A stretch of DNA of 64,000 nt from Isoetes taiwanensis (taxonomy: Eukaryota; Streptophyta; Lycopodiopsida; Isoetales; Isoetaceae), in the NCBI GenBank assembly GCA_021234155.1, contig JAJEKV010000016.1, positions 1,798,001 to 1,862,000 of the forward strand. The letters are read 5' to 3'. This document shows positions 44,741 through 53,807 of the stretch, one piece after another. A program made the position numbers and the translations under genes. Each line of letters begins with the position of its first letter. Position 1 is the first letter of the stretch. The notes under the pieces are model-generated. The model was not told the DNA's origin and ran no database searches. It saw nothing but the letters and a program-made list of their open reading frames with translations.

Positions 44741-46466
44741 TCACTATTGGTTTGAATTGTAGTAGTTAGGCCTAAGATAAGTATGGATGTTCAAAATCCA
44801 TTCCAGTTTGAGCGATTGCAAATATTAACTAGACACTTTTAGATTAATTGTTCCCTATGTTAGCCAATGTTCTATGTGCTAGTTGTTGGGGGCACGCGTT
44901 TAGGAGTATGTTGTGAAAGACCATAGGTTGCCTCACCCAGACATAGGTCAAAATGTAATGCCATCAAAAAGTTGTATAACAATATTCCGACTGTCTGTAC
45001 AACATGACAACTACATGAATCAAGACCGACAAAAAATTATAATCCAAGACGTTAATCCAATACAATACGTCAACGAATCAAAGAATCTATTAACAAAATA
45101 CAAATTCTAACATCAAGCTACAAAATCACGTCTTACAATACACTAAAAATAATACAATATGAATTTTCTACTTCAAATACATTTGAGACCTTAATAAATG
45201 TCTAAATTGATAATTCTTGATAGAGGCAACAAATAACTGCATTTTAACTAAGTTAGGAGAGAAACATAATCAAATATTCATTAACACCAGCAACCTCCCA
45301 CCGATCACAATTTCAGTTCCCATGTACTGCATTTTGAACATAGGAAGCTGCTCAAACAACCACTAATGTTTTTCATGCTTGAACTGTCTTGGTATAATCA
45401 CACAAAAAGCCCATCAATGGTGGGCAATTTTCTAGTATGTAAATAAATTAAGGGTCAATGACCTAGCACAAAATACAACTAGCAGAACTGCAGGGTTGGG
45501 AAGGAGGCTAGGCGGTCCGGGTTAGCGTTGTTTTTTGGGTGGTACCGAGGATCGTGGCGACCTTCTTAAGGTTTTTGTTTTTCTTCGGTATGCACGCAAA
45601 GGCTTGGATGCCTTTGTGTAATGTTACGGAGATTTAAGAATTGCCTACTACTCAATCATGTCTAAATAAGCGTTTGGTAAAAAAGACTAGACTATTGTGG
45701 TCAAAAGTCCAAGTGGAAAAAGTCCAAAGTTCTATATAGGAATCAAAAGCGTCAGTATTGGGCATCAAACGACTACTTGAACATGCTTAAAGGTTTAATA
45801 TGTTGGAGATGTACCGTTTCTCCTCGCCACGACGAAATGGGGATTACCCACGGGTTTTGAAAGCGGCTACATTAGCGGCGTCTTGTTGTTAAATTTGGAA
45901 GTCGCCCGTCGTGATCGGCGACACGATCGGCGATTGCTTCATCCTTGATTCGCGAGAGCATCACGTACAGCAGCCGGGCGTGAACGCCCTCCTCACGACC
46001 ATGATTGCGTTGCCTTCTATCGTGGAGCTCTGGCTCTTGTGCCCTGTCATGGCGTGCGCCCGGCCTTGGCCGAAACGTCTTCTTGAAGATGGTCACGGCC
46101 CCACAGTGCTTGTACTTCGACCGCGTTAAGCGGCGTGCATGTGGTGGAGGGAGTCATCGATGTGGACCATGATGCCTTTCGGCGTCCCCGTTTGCTCATC
46201 GGTCTCTATGTGTTTTGCGGTAACGCGGGCTTGGGCAAGGGGTGGATTGGATTGCATAGTTGGGTTAGGTTCATGCACATGTTATAATATGTTCTTGAGA
46301 AAGTATGTCAAGCATTTGTGCTATTAGGACTATGTAGAAAACAATAAAGGGGTTTCTCATTTTGGCCTGTTGATGGTTTGGGAATACCACATGCGCAAAC
46401 CACCAACACTAAAATGAGGCACAAGGATGCTATATTGAATAAGATTTCCTGCATTATGGAATAGGT
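44741..46466. other. Intergenic with a GC-rich island
   Basis: 45840-46290 is much more GC-rich and CpG-rich than its surroundings. Both strands have open frames (plus 45911-46129, minus 45872-46096) but no recognised domain. The rest is AT-rich and featureless apart from the inverted repeat at 45477. Confidence 0.4.
45477..45513 (+). repeat. 37-bp inverted repeat, left copy
   Basis: AACTAGCAGAACTGCAGGGT then TGGGAAGGAGGCTAGGC. Its inverted complement with few mismatches lies at 53435-53471, about 8 kb away. Confidence 0.75.
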
Positions 46467-46564
46467 AATTTCTGCCGACAGAAAGTTTCGTGGCGTAAGC
46501 CCTGGCGAGCGGCGGCAGCCGCGAGCCTGGGCGTGCGCCGCGAAACTTTCTGCCGGCAGAAATT
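46467..46564. repeat. 98-bp hairpin element with GC-rich nested core
   Basis: Arms AATTTCTGCCGACAGAAAGT/TTCGTGGCG (46467-46495) and its complement (46536-46564) pair with a few mismatches. The 40-bp interior folds again around GCGGC/GCCGC. It is the same architecture as the hairpins at 10605 and 19555 but with unrelated sequence. Further CCGGCGTGCC/TTTCCGGC motifs follow to about 46710. Confidence 0.75.
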
Positions 46565-46719
46565 TCTTAACGAAAAAATCGCCGGCCTACTATTTCCGGC
46601 GTGCCAAAAGTACTTTCCGGCATGTTTCCGGTGCCAAAAATCAGCTCGATATCAACAGAAATTTCACTTTTTAATAACGAGACGAAAACGCCGAAATAGG
46701 AGGTCGGCGTTTTTTTCGT

Positions 46720-47753
46720 ATTCTATATCAAAGAACACTTTGCACACATGTTGGCTATTGCTTGCCAAGAGAAGTACATTATTTATTGTGCTTTTGTGTG
46801 AACTCTCGTTTTGAACAATGCACTTTCAAGTGACTATATATTGTGTTTTTATATCAACTCTCGTTTAAAGCAATGTGTTTTCAAGTGACTATAAACAAAT
46901 CTTCGCATGAATATATACCATATGTCCTAGGGCACTAACAGTTTGAAGGATGGTACTTCATTGCAAGCAATGTCATATTATCCTCAATTAATAATGGTAT
47001 TCATACTTCAAGTAGCAAGACATATATATGTACGGAAAGTTTTACGTCTATAACCAGATGTATTGTATAATCTCACATAGTTACCACATTTCTAAGGATG
47101 GACATTTCTTGCTCTAAATGACCATATTTGCATCAACTCCAAAGGAGATGATACTTGCTGGCACATTCTTGAAGGATTTTTTGAATAATGAACGGTTTCA
47201 ATTGAATATATTTCCAACTATTCCCACTTGCTTAATATCGTGTGTTCTCTCCATACCTCAGTGGAACAGAAGGGGGCAAATTGCAAGCAACTCATTCTAT
47301 GACAAAGCTTGATGTTCAAGAAGCAGAACAGTACTTTATACATGAAATGGGAATTTTGTGAAGACAAAAATGCATGTAGATGATAATGCTAATTGTCAAA
47401 ACTACTATACAAGGTAGAATGCTACAATATGGCAAACTTAGGTAGCACAACCTCTTCATTCTCTTCGTTTTCTAGTGGCAGGGGCTATATAATGAAGAAT
47501 AACCCCCATATCATCACAATAGGCAACCAGCATGCTATCAGAATAAATTTAACAGCATCATTTTGGGATCCTGATAAATTGCAGGATACTTTGGGTCAAT
47601 GTAGCACCATTTATTAAGCCTAAAATCTCTGAAATATCATGGGAGAAAACAGAGATAAAATTGCAAGTCAATTAGGCACCTTCATTAACCCAACAATAGA
47701 TCCTCTACTTTAAGGAAATTTCTCCATAACGAAGAATCAAAGCAGTAGCTTAC
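46720..47753. other. Intergenic, no recognised gene
   Basis: AT-rich. TGTGTTTTTATATCAACTCT and a related TGTGCTTTTGTGTGAACTCT near 46790-46860 are a short duplication. No gene supported. Confidence 0.4.
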
Positions 47754-47933
47754 CTGAAGGGTCCTTTGCACTGAGAAATAGGTGCATAAAAGCAGCTTGA
47801 AAGCCACATATGGAGGATGGCCAAAATTACTTTTTCTATCTCCTATATCGTTATCTTCAGTTGTTCTTCCACTATTGGCAGCAAAATCAACATATTTTAA
47901 TGGCACATGTATCTTGTAAGGCTTATGTATTTC
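47754..47933 (-). CDS. Orphan exon, 60 codons, unidentified protein
   Basis: A minus-strand exon bounded by a strong acceptor (TATTTACAG|GAAATA) and donor (CTTCAG|GTAAGC) is open for exactly 180 nt. It encodes EIHKPYKIHVPLKYVDFAAN, then SGRTTEDNDIGDRKSNFGHP and PYVAFKLLLCTYFSVQRTLQ. I do not recognise the family. A decayed copy of its 3' half with a matching donor lies at about 48715-48790. The splice signals and coding composition make a real or recently real exon likely. Confidence 0.5.
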
Positions 47934-48253
47934 CTGTAAATACATAAGGCATTAGTAAGAGGCTATGGATACCAACAAAGCTAAATGAAATTGCAGAGCC
48001 AAAACTATAAATAATTGCAGAAGATCCAAAACAGTATATGTAGCCTGGCAAATGTATTTGCTGCACATATCCAGCACACTAACCTCTCCATCTCAAAGGC
48101 CGTAACAATGATTGCACAATCAAGAATGCTGAAGGAAATTGAAGGATGATGGTCCTATATCAAAAAGCAATATTACAATACAATATTATAGCCATATCCC
48201 TTGTGACGATCACATGCACTTTGCTGGTTACAGTTGATATGTATGGCTTCTGG

Positions 48254-48596
48254 AAATCTAGAATTTATGCTTCTAGTTAAGAAGGATGGCAAGGATGTAA
48301 ATAGACGCTAAAGTGGGCTTTTGTGAATATCAAGCACAACAAACTCAACGTAATATTTCTACTCTTACAAAGAAAACTTAAGATCCCATAGCCAACCTAT
48401 ATCCAATGAGTCGGACTAGAATTTATGCTCCTCTGATAGAAACAGTCCCTAAGAAGGATGTCAAGGATGTTAATAGAAGCTAATGTGGGCTTCTGTGAAA
48501 ATCAGACACAACAAATTCAATGTAATATTTCCACTTTTACAAAGAAAACTTAAGATTCCGTAGCCAACCTATATCAGTATATCCACGAGTCAGAAC
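48254..48596. repeat. Tandem duplication, ~165-180 bp units
   Basis: CTAGAATTTATGC(T/C)..., AAGAAGGATG, GTGGGCTT(T/C)TGTGAA and AAGAAAACTTAAGAT(C/T)CC, in the same order at 48254-48415 and 48417-48596. It lies between the orphan exon and its decayed copy, so the whole ~1 kb may have been duplicated. Confidence 0.8.
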
Positions 48597-48714
48597 GCTG
48601 ACTACACAGGAGGAGTTTCAGCATCTTGGATGGGTCCGGAGTTTCAGCACCTTGAATGGGTCCAGAGCAAGTCTGCCACAAAATAACAAACAATGAAAGC
48701 AGCGGCTTACTTGA

Positions 48715-48790
48715 AGGGTCCTTTGCGAGAATTAAATGCGAGGAAAACAACTTGAAAATCATTATAAGTTCTCGGTAGCTACATAGGACC
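48715..48790 (-). pseudogene. Decayed copy of the 47754-47933 exon (3' half)
   Basis: The shared end CAAAGGACCCTTCA followed by a GTAAGC donor context matches the orphan exon. A similar preceding segment reads ELIMIFKLFSSHLILAKDPS in one frame. Confidence 0.45.
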
Positions 48791-49919
48791 CGGCATTTTC
48801 CCATCTTTACATCTTGTATCCATTTCAAGAAGTAAGAACTTTTACCGAATGAAAGCTAGCTGCTGAACTTGGCCAATCGTTTCTATTCATTGGACGATAC
48901 TTCCACAATCCACGAACAACCTCTGCAGATAAAATAGCTCACGATGTATGCATTGAAAGTTGGCGAGAATCTCCACTAGTTCTCTCAATCATGCGTGATT
49001 GCGATCGGTTATAAAAGCTGAAATAATGCATGTCAAATAAACTTGAATGGACCATCTTTCGACTATAAAAGTTGATTGTTGTTGTTAAAAAGGTTAACTC
49101 GACACGTATTCAAGTCCTTGGAAGAAAATTTTAGGCTATGAGCACCTGACATTTGCCACAAAAAGAATAGCAACATTTTACATCATCTTTCTTTTTACGT
49201 GAGGGGTCATGCTTACGTGGTTTTAAAATTGCCTTGCTTAATCTAAACTTATGATGCCAACGTATGCTCCGAAGCCAACGTTGAAATCAATATTCTCTCA
49301 CATTAATTTGAAATAACAAGAATCTTTTGGGTGGGATCTATACATCACAGCAGAATCTTGATGTGTTTCCCATATAAGTTCTTTTAAAGTGAATATACTT
49401 CACCCCCCTTAGAAGCTTGTCTGAGAAAGAATTGATAATATTAGGGAGTATTATTTACCTTGATAACTTGATGAAGATCCGACTCCATGAGCAGAATACA
49501 TGTAAAATCTTCAAATTCACGCGGCATCAAGGAGGAAGCATAATATACCTAATCTCAACTACATCCGGGTAGTAAAAGTTTGAAAAAGCTTAACTTCTCT
49601 TAGAATGCGTGTCGCATCGACACATGCTCAAATATATGATTAGATTTTTTTTTTTTAAAGCTACCTTCCCACCGTCAATGGCTGAGCATACTACTCCATA
49701 GCTACCTTTCCTAATCTGTAACACCATATTCAATGAAGATCTGAGAATCGGCCATGCTCTGGATAAACCAAAACCTAGAGATTTCAGCTCTAAACGTGCC
49801 TACAAGTAGAAAGCAATGAAAAACGCATACCTTTGTAACGATCCCAAGTGTCCATAATGGGGATGGGGTTTTCCAAGTGGTTTTCGAGGATCTGCCATAG
49901 CAGGATTTGCAAAGGCACT
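48791..49919. other. Intergenic, no recognised gene
   Basis: AT-rich sequence with no coding or repeat feature I could support. Confidence 0.4.
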
Positions 49920-50232
49920 GCAGAGAATTTTTAGAGTTTTCTAATTTCCACGGCCGTAGGATTCAGAAATTAGAGAATCGGACGGCTCAAATTGATTTTA
50001 GGTGACGTGGCACGACACGTGGCATAGCTAGAATTGCAGCCTTTTGTGCAGGGGGGGTTAGGCAACCCTGCTAATTATTTATTTAGCAGGGTTTCCTAAC
50101 TCGAGTTGCCCACTTTCCTGCGTTTCTAGCTATGTCACATGTCGAGCCATATAGCTGTATTTTGGGCCGTCTGATTCTGTAATTTCAGATCGTAGGGCCA
50201 AAAAAATTAGAAAACTGAAGAGATACTCTGTC
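49920..50232. mobile_element. Foldback MITE, ~313 bp with ~150-bp arms
   Basis: The left half (CAGAG...GTTTTCTAATTT...GAATCGGACGGC...ACACGTGGCATAGCTAGAA) is mirrored by the right half (TTTCTAGCTATGTCACATGT...GGCCGTCTGATTCTG...AAATTAGAAAACTGA). The centre CAACCCTGCTAA/TTAGCAGGGTTT closes the fold. There is no coding capacity. Clear target duplications are not visible. Confidence 0.8.
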
Positions 50233-51171
50233 GGAGTTTGGCGTTCGATCTCGATCTTGGCGCTCACCTTGGCTATGGTGGCCCGTCCCGGCCGGCTATG
50301 GAGGTCACTGCCTTACTATGTCTGTTCCTCAAAGCCCGGCTATGCAGAGACTGGCGTTTACCTTTTTTTTGCCATTGTGTGGTGCCAGATCCTGACATAG
50401 CGTTTTACTGGGCAGTCAGGTCGTTTTTAAGTTGGAAACCATTACATCTTGTAGAAGGGGCTTCACAGACGTGTTTTTCGAAGTTGCAGTTTTTTAGCAT
50501 TTTTTTTTATTGGCAAGACAGTGCGCCCACATGTGCAGATCCTCTGAAGCGCTTTGATGAAGTCTTTCCCTTTCTCCTTTCGGGGTTGCCTTTATATTTT
50601 ATCCGGATGGTTTCCGTGAGAAACAAATTTGCAATCTGGCATTTCAGATCTTTGGGCATGTTATGAATTGCTGAATGCATTGGGTATAGAACACAGGAAA
50701 TGGAAGCAAGATTGAGGGGCATCTTTCTATAGTTTTCAAGTATTAGACTAAAAACGGGTTCAAGAATGCCATAACGAAGTTTCTCGACTGAAGTGTTTCT
50801 AGATTCGGTCATACTCTGGCTTGGAATGAAAAGGTAAAATTTTCGTTGTTGATCAGGGCTTCGCTTGGTCTGCATCATATAGTTTAGTAGCATATATCAA
50901 CCTTCAACATCTGGATCTGATGTTTCTTACAATGTAGGTCATGGGAAAAACTCGTAACGCAGGTCCAAACGCCCTTTATAGAAAATGAATCTGTCCTTCA
51001 TATTTCAATAGAATGAGTCCCTTCAAACCGTGTAATATGATCATCCGCCTTAATTCTTCTTGTCCTAAATGATATTCCATTCTCTCCATACAGACGGACA
51101 TAGGATGTCAGCTGATCAAGAACCAACGGGTGCAGGCTCAGCAGACAGTGCAGAAGTTCACCATGGCAAAG
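50233..51171. other. Region without a supported gene
   Basis: A 142-codon plus frame at 50238-50666 begins within the MITE right end and has no domain support. A short plus frame near 51136 (MSADQEPTGAGSADSAEVHH) leads into the first copy of a 35-bp repeat and might be an exon. Confidence 0.35.
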
Positions 51172-51206
51172 AAACAGGGGCACAGGAAAAGCCCTGTACC
51201 ATGGCA
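51172..51206 (+). repeat. 35-bp exon-like repeat, copy 1
   Basis: AAACAGGGGCACAGGAAAAG then CCCTGTACCATGGCA. The second copy at 52398-52432 differs at three or four bases and follows an AG. The two copies bracket the Exportin-7 exons. Confidence 0.7.
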
Positions 51207-51420
51207 CAAGCTTAATGCACATTGGTTCCATGAATCAGTTGCACATAATGCAGTTCAACCTCCCCAAGTCTGATAGCCTGTATGAATAGTACATCTTGCT
51301 TCATCTGTTTGGATTATGCAGTACTTACTTGATTACTATGATTAGCAGTATTTTCTGTTACTTATGCTGTGTAATAGAAGATCTGGACTTTGCTAATAGA
51401 AATTTGATGCATGACGACAG

Positions 51421-52323
51421 GCATTAGAGTGTCTTGTGCGATTTGCTTCAGTTAGGAGATCACTATTTTCCAGCGAGACAGAACGTGCAATGTCCTTGTC
51501 TCACTTGATGGGTAGCACAAGGGAGATCTTACGTACACAAGAAGGTAGGTAGAATGTCTTTTTGCTACCTAATGGTTATCATTGAAGAATTTAGCATCCG
51601 CTCAGAAAGTGTAAAGATAAAAAAGGTTACCAATCTTAGTAAATGTTCTTGTTTAGACATGACTGCTCTTTTGAAGGTTTTGGCGGTGGGTTTGATGTCT
51701 TGTTTCTTGTTCATCAGGTCTTTCAGGACATGAAAATTACCACGAATATTGTCGCCTTCTTGGAAGATTGAAAACAAATTACCAGGTTGAGATAAAGAGT
51801 AAACTTATTTACTTTTAGGTGGTCTTGTTTCATTGAACTTGGCTTTGCTTGGCAGCTTGCAGAACTTGTAAACGTTGAGAATTATGGAGAATGGGTACAA
51901 TTTGTTGCTGAGTTTACAATCAGATCCCTACACTCGTGGCAGGTATCAAGGGAAGAATACTCTTGCATAACCTGATATCTCTTGGTTTCTAACACCGCGA
52001 GTTTGTATCTTTACAGTGGGTCAGTGGTAGTGTCTATTACCTCTTAGGGCTCTGGTCAAGGCTGGTTTCATCTCTTCCATATTTGAAAAGTGACTCGCCA
52101 AGTTTACTTGATGGTTATGTTCCAAAGATCACTGAAGCATATATAACATCTAGATTTGACTCTGTACAGGTACTGTATACAACCGTATGCTTTTGCTAGG
52201 TAGCCCTTACCTGCTTTTTTTTACCAGGCATTGCTTCAGAATAATATGGCTGAAGATCCATTGGATAATGAGGAACAACTTCAAGATCAGCTTGACAGTC
52301 TTCCTTACCTCTGCAGATTTCAG
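51421..52323 (+). pseudogene. XPO7: Exportin-7 (RanBP16) gene fragment, five exons
   Basis: Five exons, 51421-51544, 51718-51785, 51856-51942, 52017-52169 and 52228-52323, join with consistent phases into 176 codons without a stop or shift. All junctions are AG/GT. The sequence follows Exportin-7 closely: ALECLVRFASVRRSLFSSET, then GHENYHEYCRLLGRLKTNYQ, LAELVNVENYGEWVQFVAEF, VYYLLGLWSRLVSSLPYLKS and EEQLQDQLDSLPYLCRFQ. Exportin-7 is a ~1,050-residue Ran-dependent nuclear transport receptor of ARM/HEAT repeats. Only a middle slice is here. Exons before ALECL and after CRFQ are absent from the flanks. The open frame suggests a recent fragment capture or duplication. It cannot be a working exportin alone. 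Confidence 0.88.
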
Positions 52324-52397
52324 GTTGCATTTTGATGGTGGCTATCTTTATTTTAGCATGCAGAACTTGCTGAATCAATGCTTGTGCGTTTCCTTAT

Positions 52398-52432
52398 AAA
52401 CAGGGGCACAGGAAAAGCCTTGCGCCATGGCA
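52398..52432 (+). repeat. 35-bp exon-like repeat, copy 2
   Basis: Second copy of 51172-51206, here preceded by ATAAACAG and followed near 52450 by AACTG|GTAAAA, so it could be an exon of the lectin gene. Read in phase with the Exportin-7 exons it stops, so it is not part of that gene. Confidence 0.6.
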
Positions 52433-52592
52433 ATTCTGAGAATGAACTGGTAAAATATCACTATATTTTTGCCTTTTATGTTTTATATCTTATCTTCTAT
52501 ATCCATACCATATGTCAGAAACCTATTTAGATTGAATGTACATATCCAAGGAACGCTCTTCTTATATGGGAATCTATGAATCTGTATGGCAG

Positions 52593-52826
52593 ATTTACGC
52601 TGTGCCATATCACAAGGGACATGTGGATGATTCAATTTTGTGGTCTACAAGTGATGATTTGGGGCATGGATTTACAACTATTCGGATGTATAACAATATA
52701 GACCTGAACATGGATGCTGATCATGGTGCTAAAAAGCATGGTGGCATAAAAGAAGGAACTAAGCTTGTCCTTTACCACTGGTTGAAAGAACATGACAATC
52801 AGCACTGGAAGATGGTTCCAGTCTGA
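52593..52826 (+). pseudogene. Euonymus-type (EUL) lectin, C-terminal exon
   Basis: Behind an acceptor (GTATGGCAG|ATTTAC) the frame reads IYAVPYHKGHVDDSILWSTS, then GFTTIRMYNNIDLNMDADHG, GIKEGTKLVLYHWLKEHDNQ and HWKMVPV with a stop at 52824. It matches the second half of the Euonymus lectin (ricin-B-like beta-trefoil) domain of EULS3-type proteins: VPY...ILW, the DLGHGF turn, MDADHG, and the QHWK end. The first half of the domain (~75 residues) is not found upstream, where Exportin-7 exons lie instead. The fragment is open and well preserved. These nucleocytoplasmic plant lectins are linked to stress responses. Confidence 0.8.
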
Positions 52827-53242
52827 TTTCCTTATGTAAAGAGTGCTACAAATAAGCTTATAAGCTTACAGTTTGCTTAATGAAAATGTAGCTTTATATA
52901 AGCTTAACACTACTTGATGAGAATATGTTTTGAATCTTTGCTGAAAAATGTGCCTATGTATGTTTTCTTTAATGGAATTTCTTTGTGTATGCAGACATGA
53001 CAATTGTCTCAGCTACTGTACCAAACTTTAAGCTCTATTACTAAATCCTAATGTTATCTTCAACACTATTACCAAGCCTTAAGTTCTAGTACTAATTAGT
53101 GCTTGCTTTTAATAATGTTCCCTTAGTGCTTTTGCTTTCATCATGATCCCTTGGCATTGAAGTTTTGATTACATGAAGGAATATAATATATCAATGTTGT
53201 AGGTATGCGTGTTGTAGGTATGCATCGGAGAAAATAAAAAAA
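52827..53242. other. Intergenic, no recognised gene
   Basis: AT-rich. The lectin 3' UTR would lie here. A short imperfect repeat (CACTATTACCAAGCCTTAAG and similar) is visible near 53010-53100. Confidence 0.4.
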
Positions 53243-53352
53243 CTTTTGGATTTGCAAATCCAACCCATTTGCACAATATAGCATTCTAGATGATAGACTT
53301 TTGGATTTGCAAATCCAACCCATTTGCACAATATAGCACTCTAAACAATAGA
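53243..53352. repeat. 55-bp tandem duplication
   Basis: CTTTTGGATTTGCAAATCCA then ACCCATTTGCACAATATAGC at 53243 and 53298, nearly identical. Confidence 0.9.
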
Positions 53353-53434
53353 AATGCGTGACAACCACTTAGGGTGCTTTCCCATGGGCTGAAATTCAAA
53401 TTACTAGAATTAAAATACCAACACAGACCCATCT

Positions 53435-53471
53435 GCCTAGCCTTCTTCCCAACCCTGCAATTCTGCTAGTT
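53435..53471 (-). repeat. 37-bp inverted repeat, right copy
   Basis: GCCTAGCCTTCTTCCCAACC then CTGCAATTCTGCTAGTT is the inverted counterpart of 45477-45513. Confidence 0.75.
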
Positions 53472-53657
53472 TTCACATTTTTTTTAACCCTATTTTCTCC
53501 TTATGAAACAAGCGTGTCTTTTATAGAGAAAAGCATCTAATAAGAATATTACAAAAACATCTCTCTAAACAATTATACAGGTTAAGCTATATGTAATATT
53601 TAAAATATATAAGGGGTCAGTGAGACCCGTTGATATGTAGGGCTAAATGTATACCCA

Positions 53658-53807
53658 TAATACATGTTAAGTGCTGATAGATGTCATGGTCAAACGTCCA
53701 AAGACCTCATTCCAAGCCATTTCAAGCTCTAATAATACATGTTAAGTGCTGATAGATGTCATGGCCAAACGTCCAAAGACCTCATTCCAAGCCATTTCAA
53801 GCTCTAT
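53658..53807 (-). repeat. 75-bp tandem duplication across the Hsp70 stop codon
   Basis: TAATACATGTTAAGTGCTGA...TTCAAGCTCTA occurs at 53658-53732 and 53733-53807 with about two differences. The right copy holds the last codons and stop of the Hsp70 gene. The left copy would encode the same C-terminus. Confidence 0.9.

Noticed and set aside
50238-50666. 142-codon plus frame as a protein-coding gene
   Set aside because: It starts at the right end of a foldback MITE, has no recognisable domain and no splice or promoter support.
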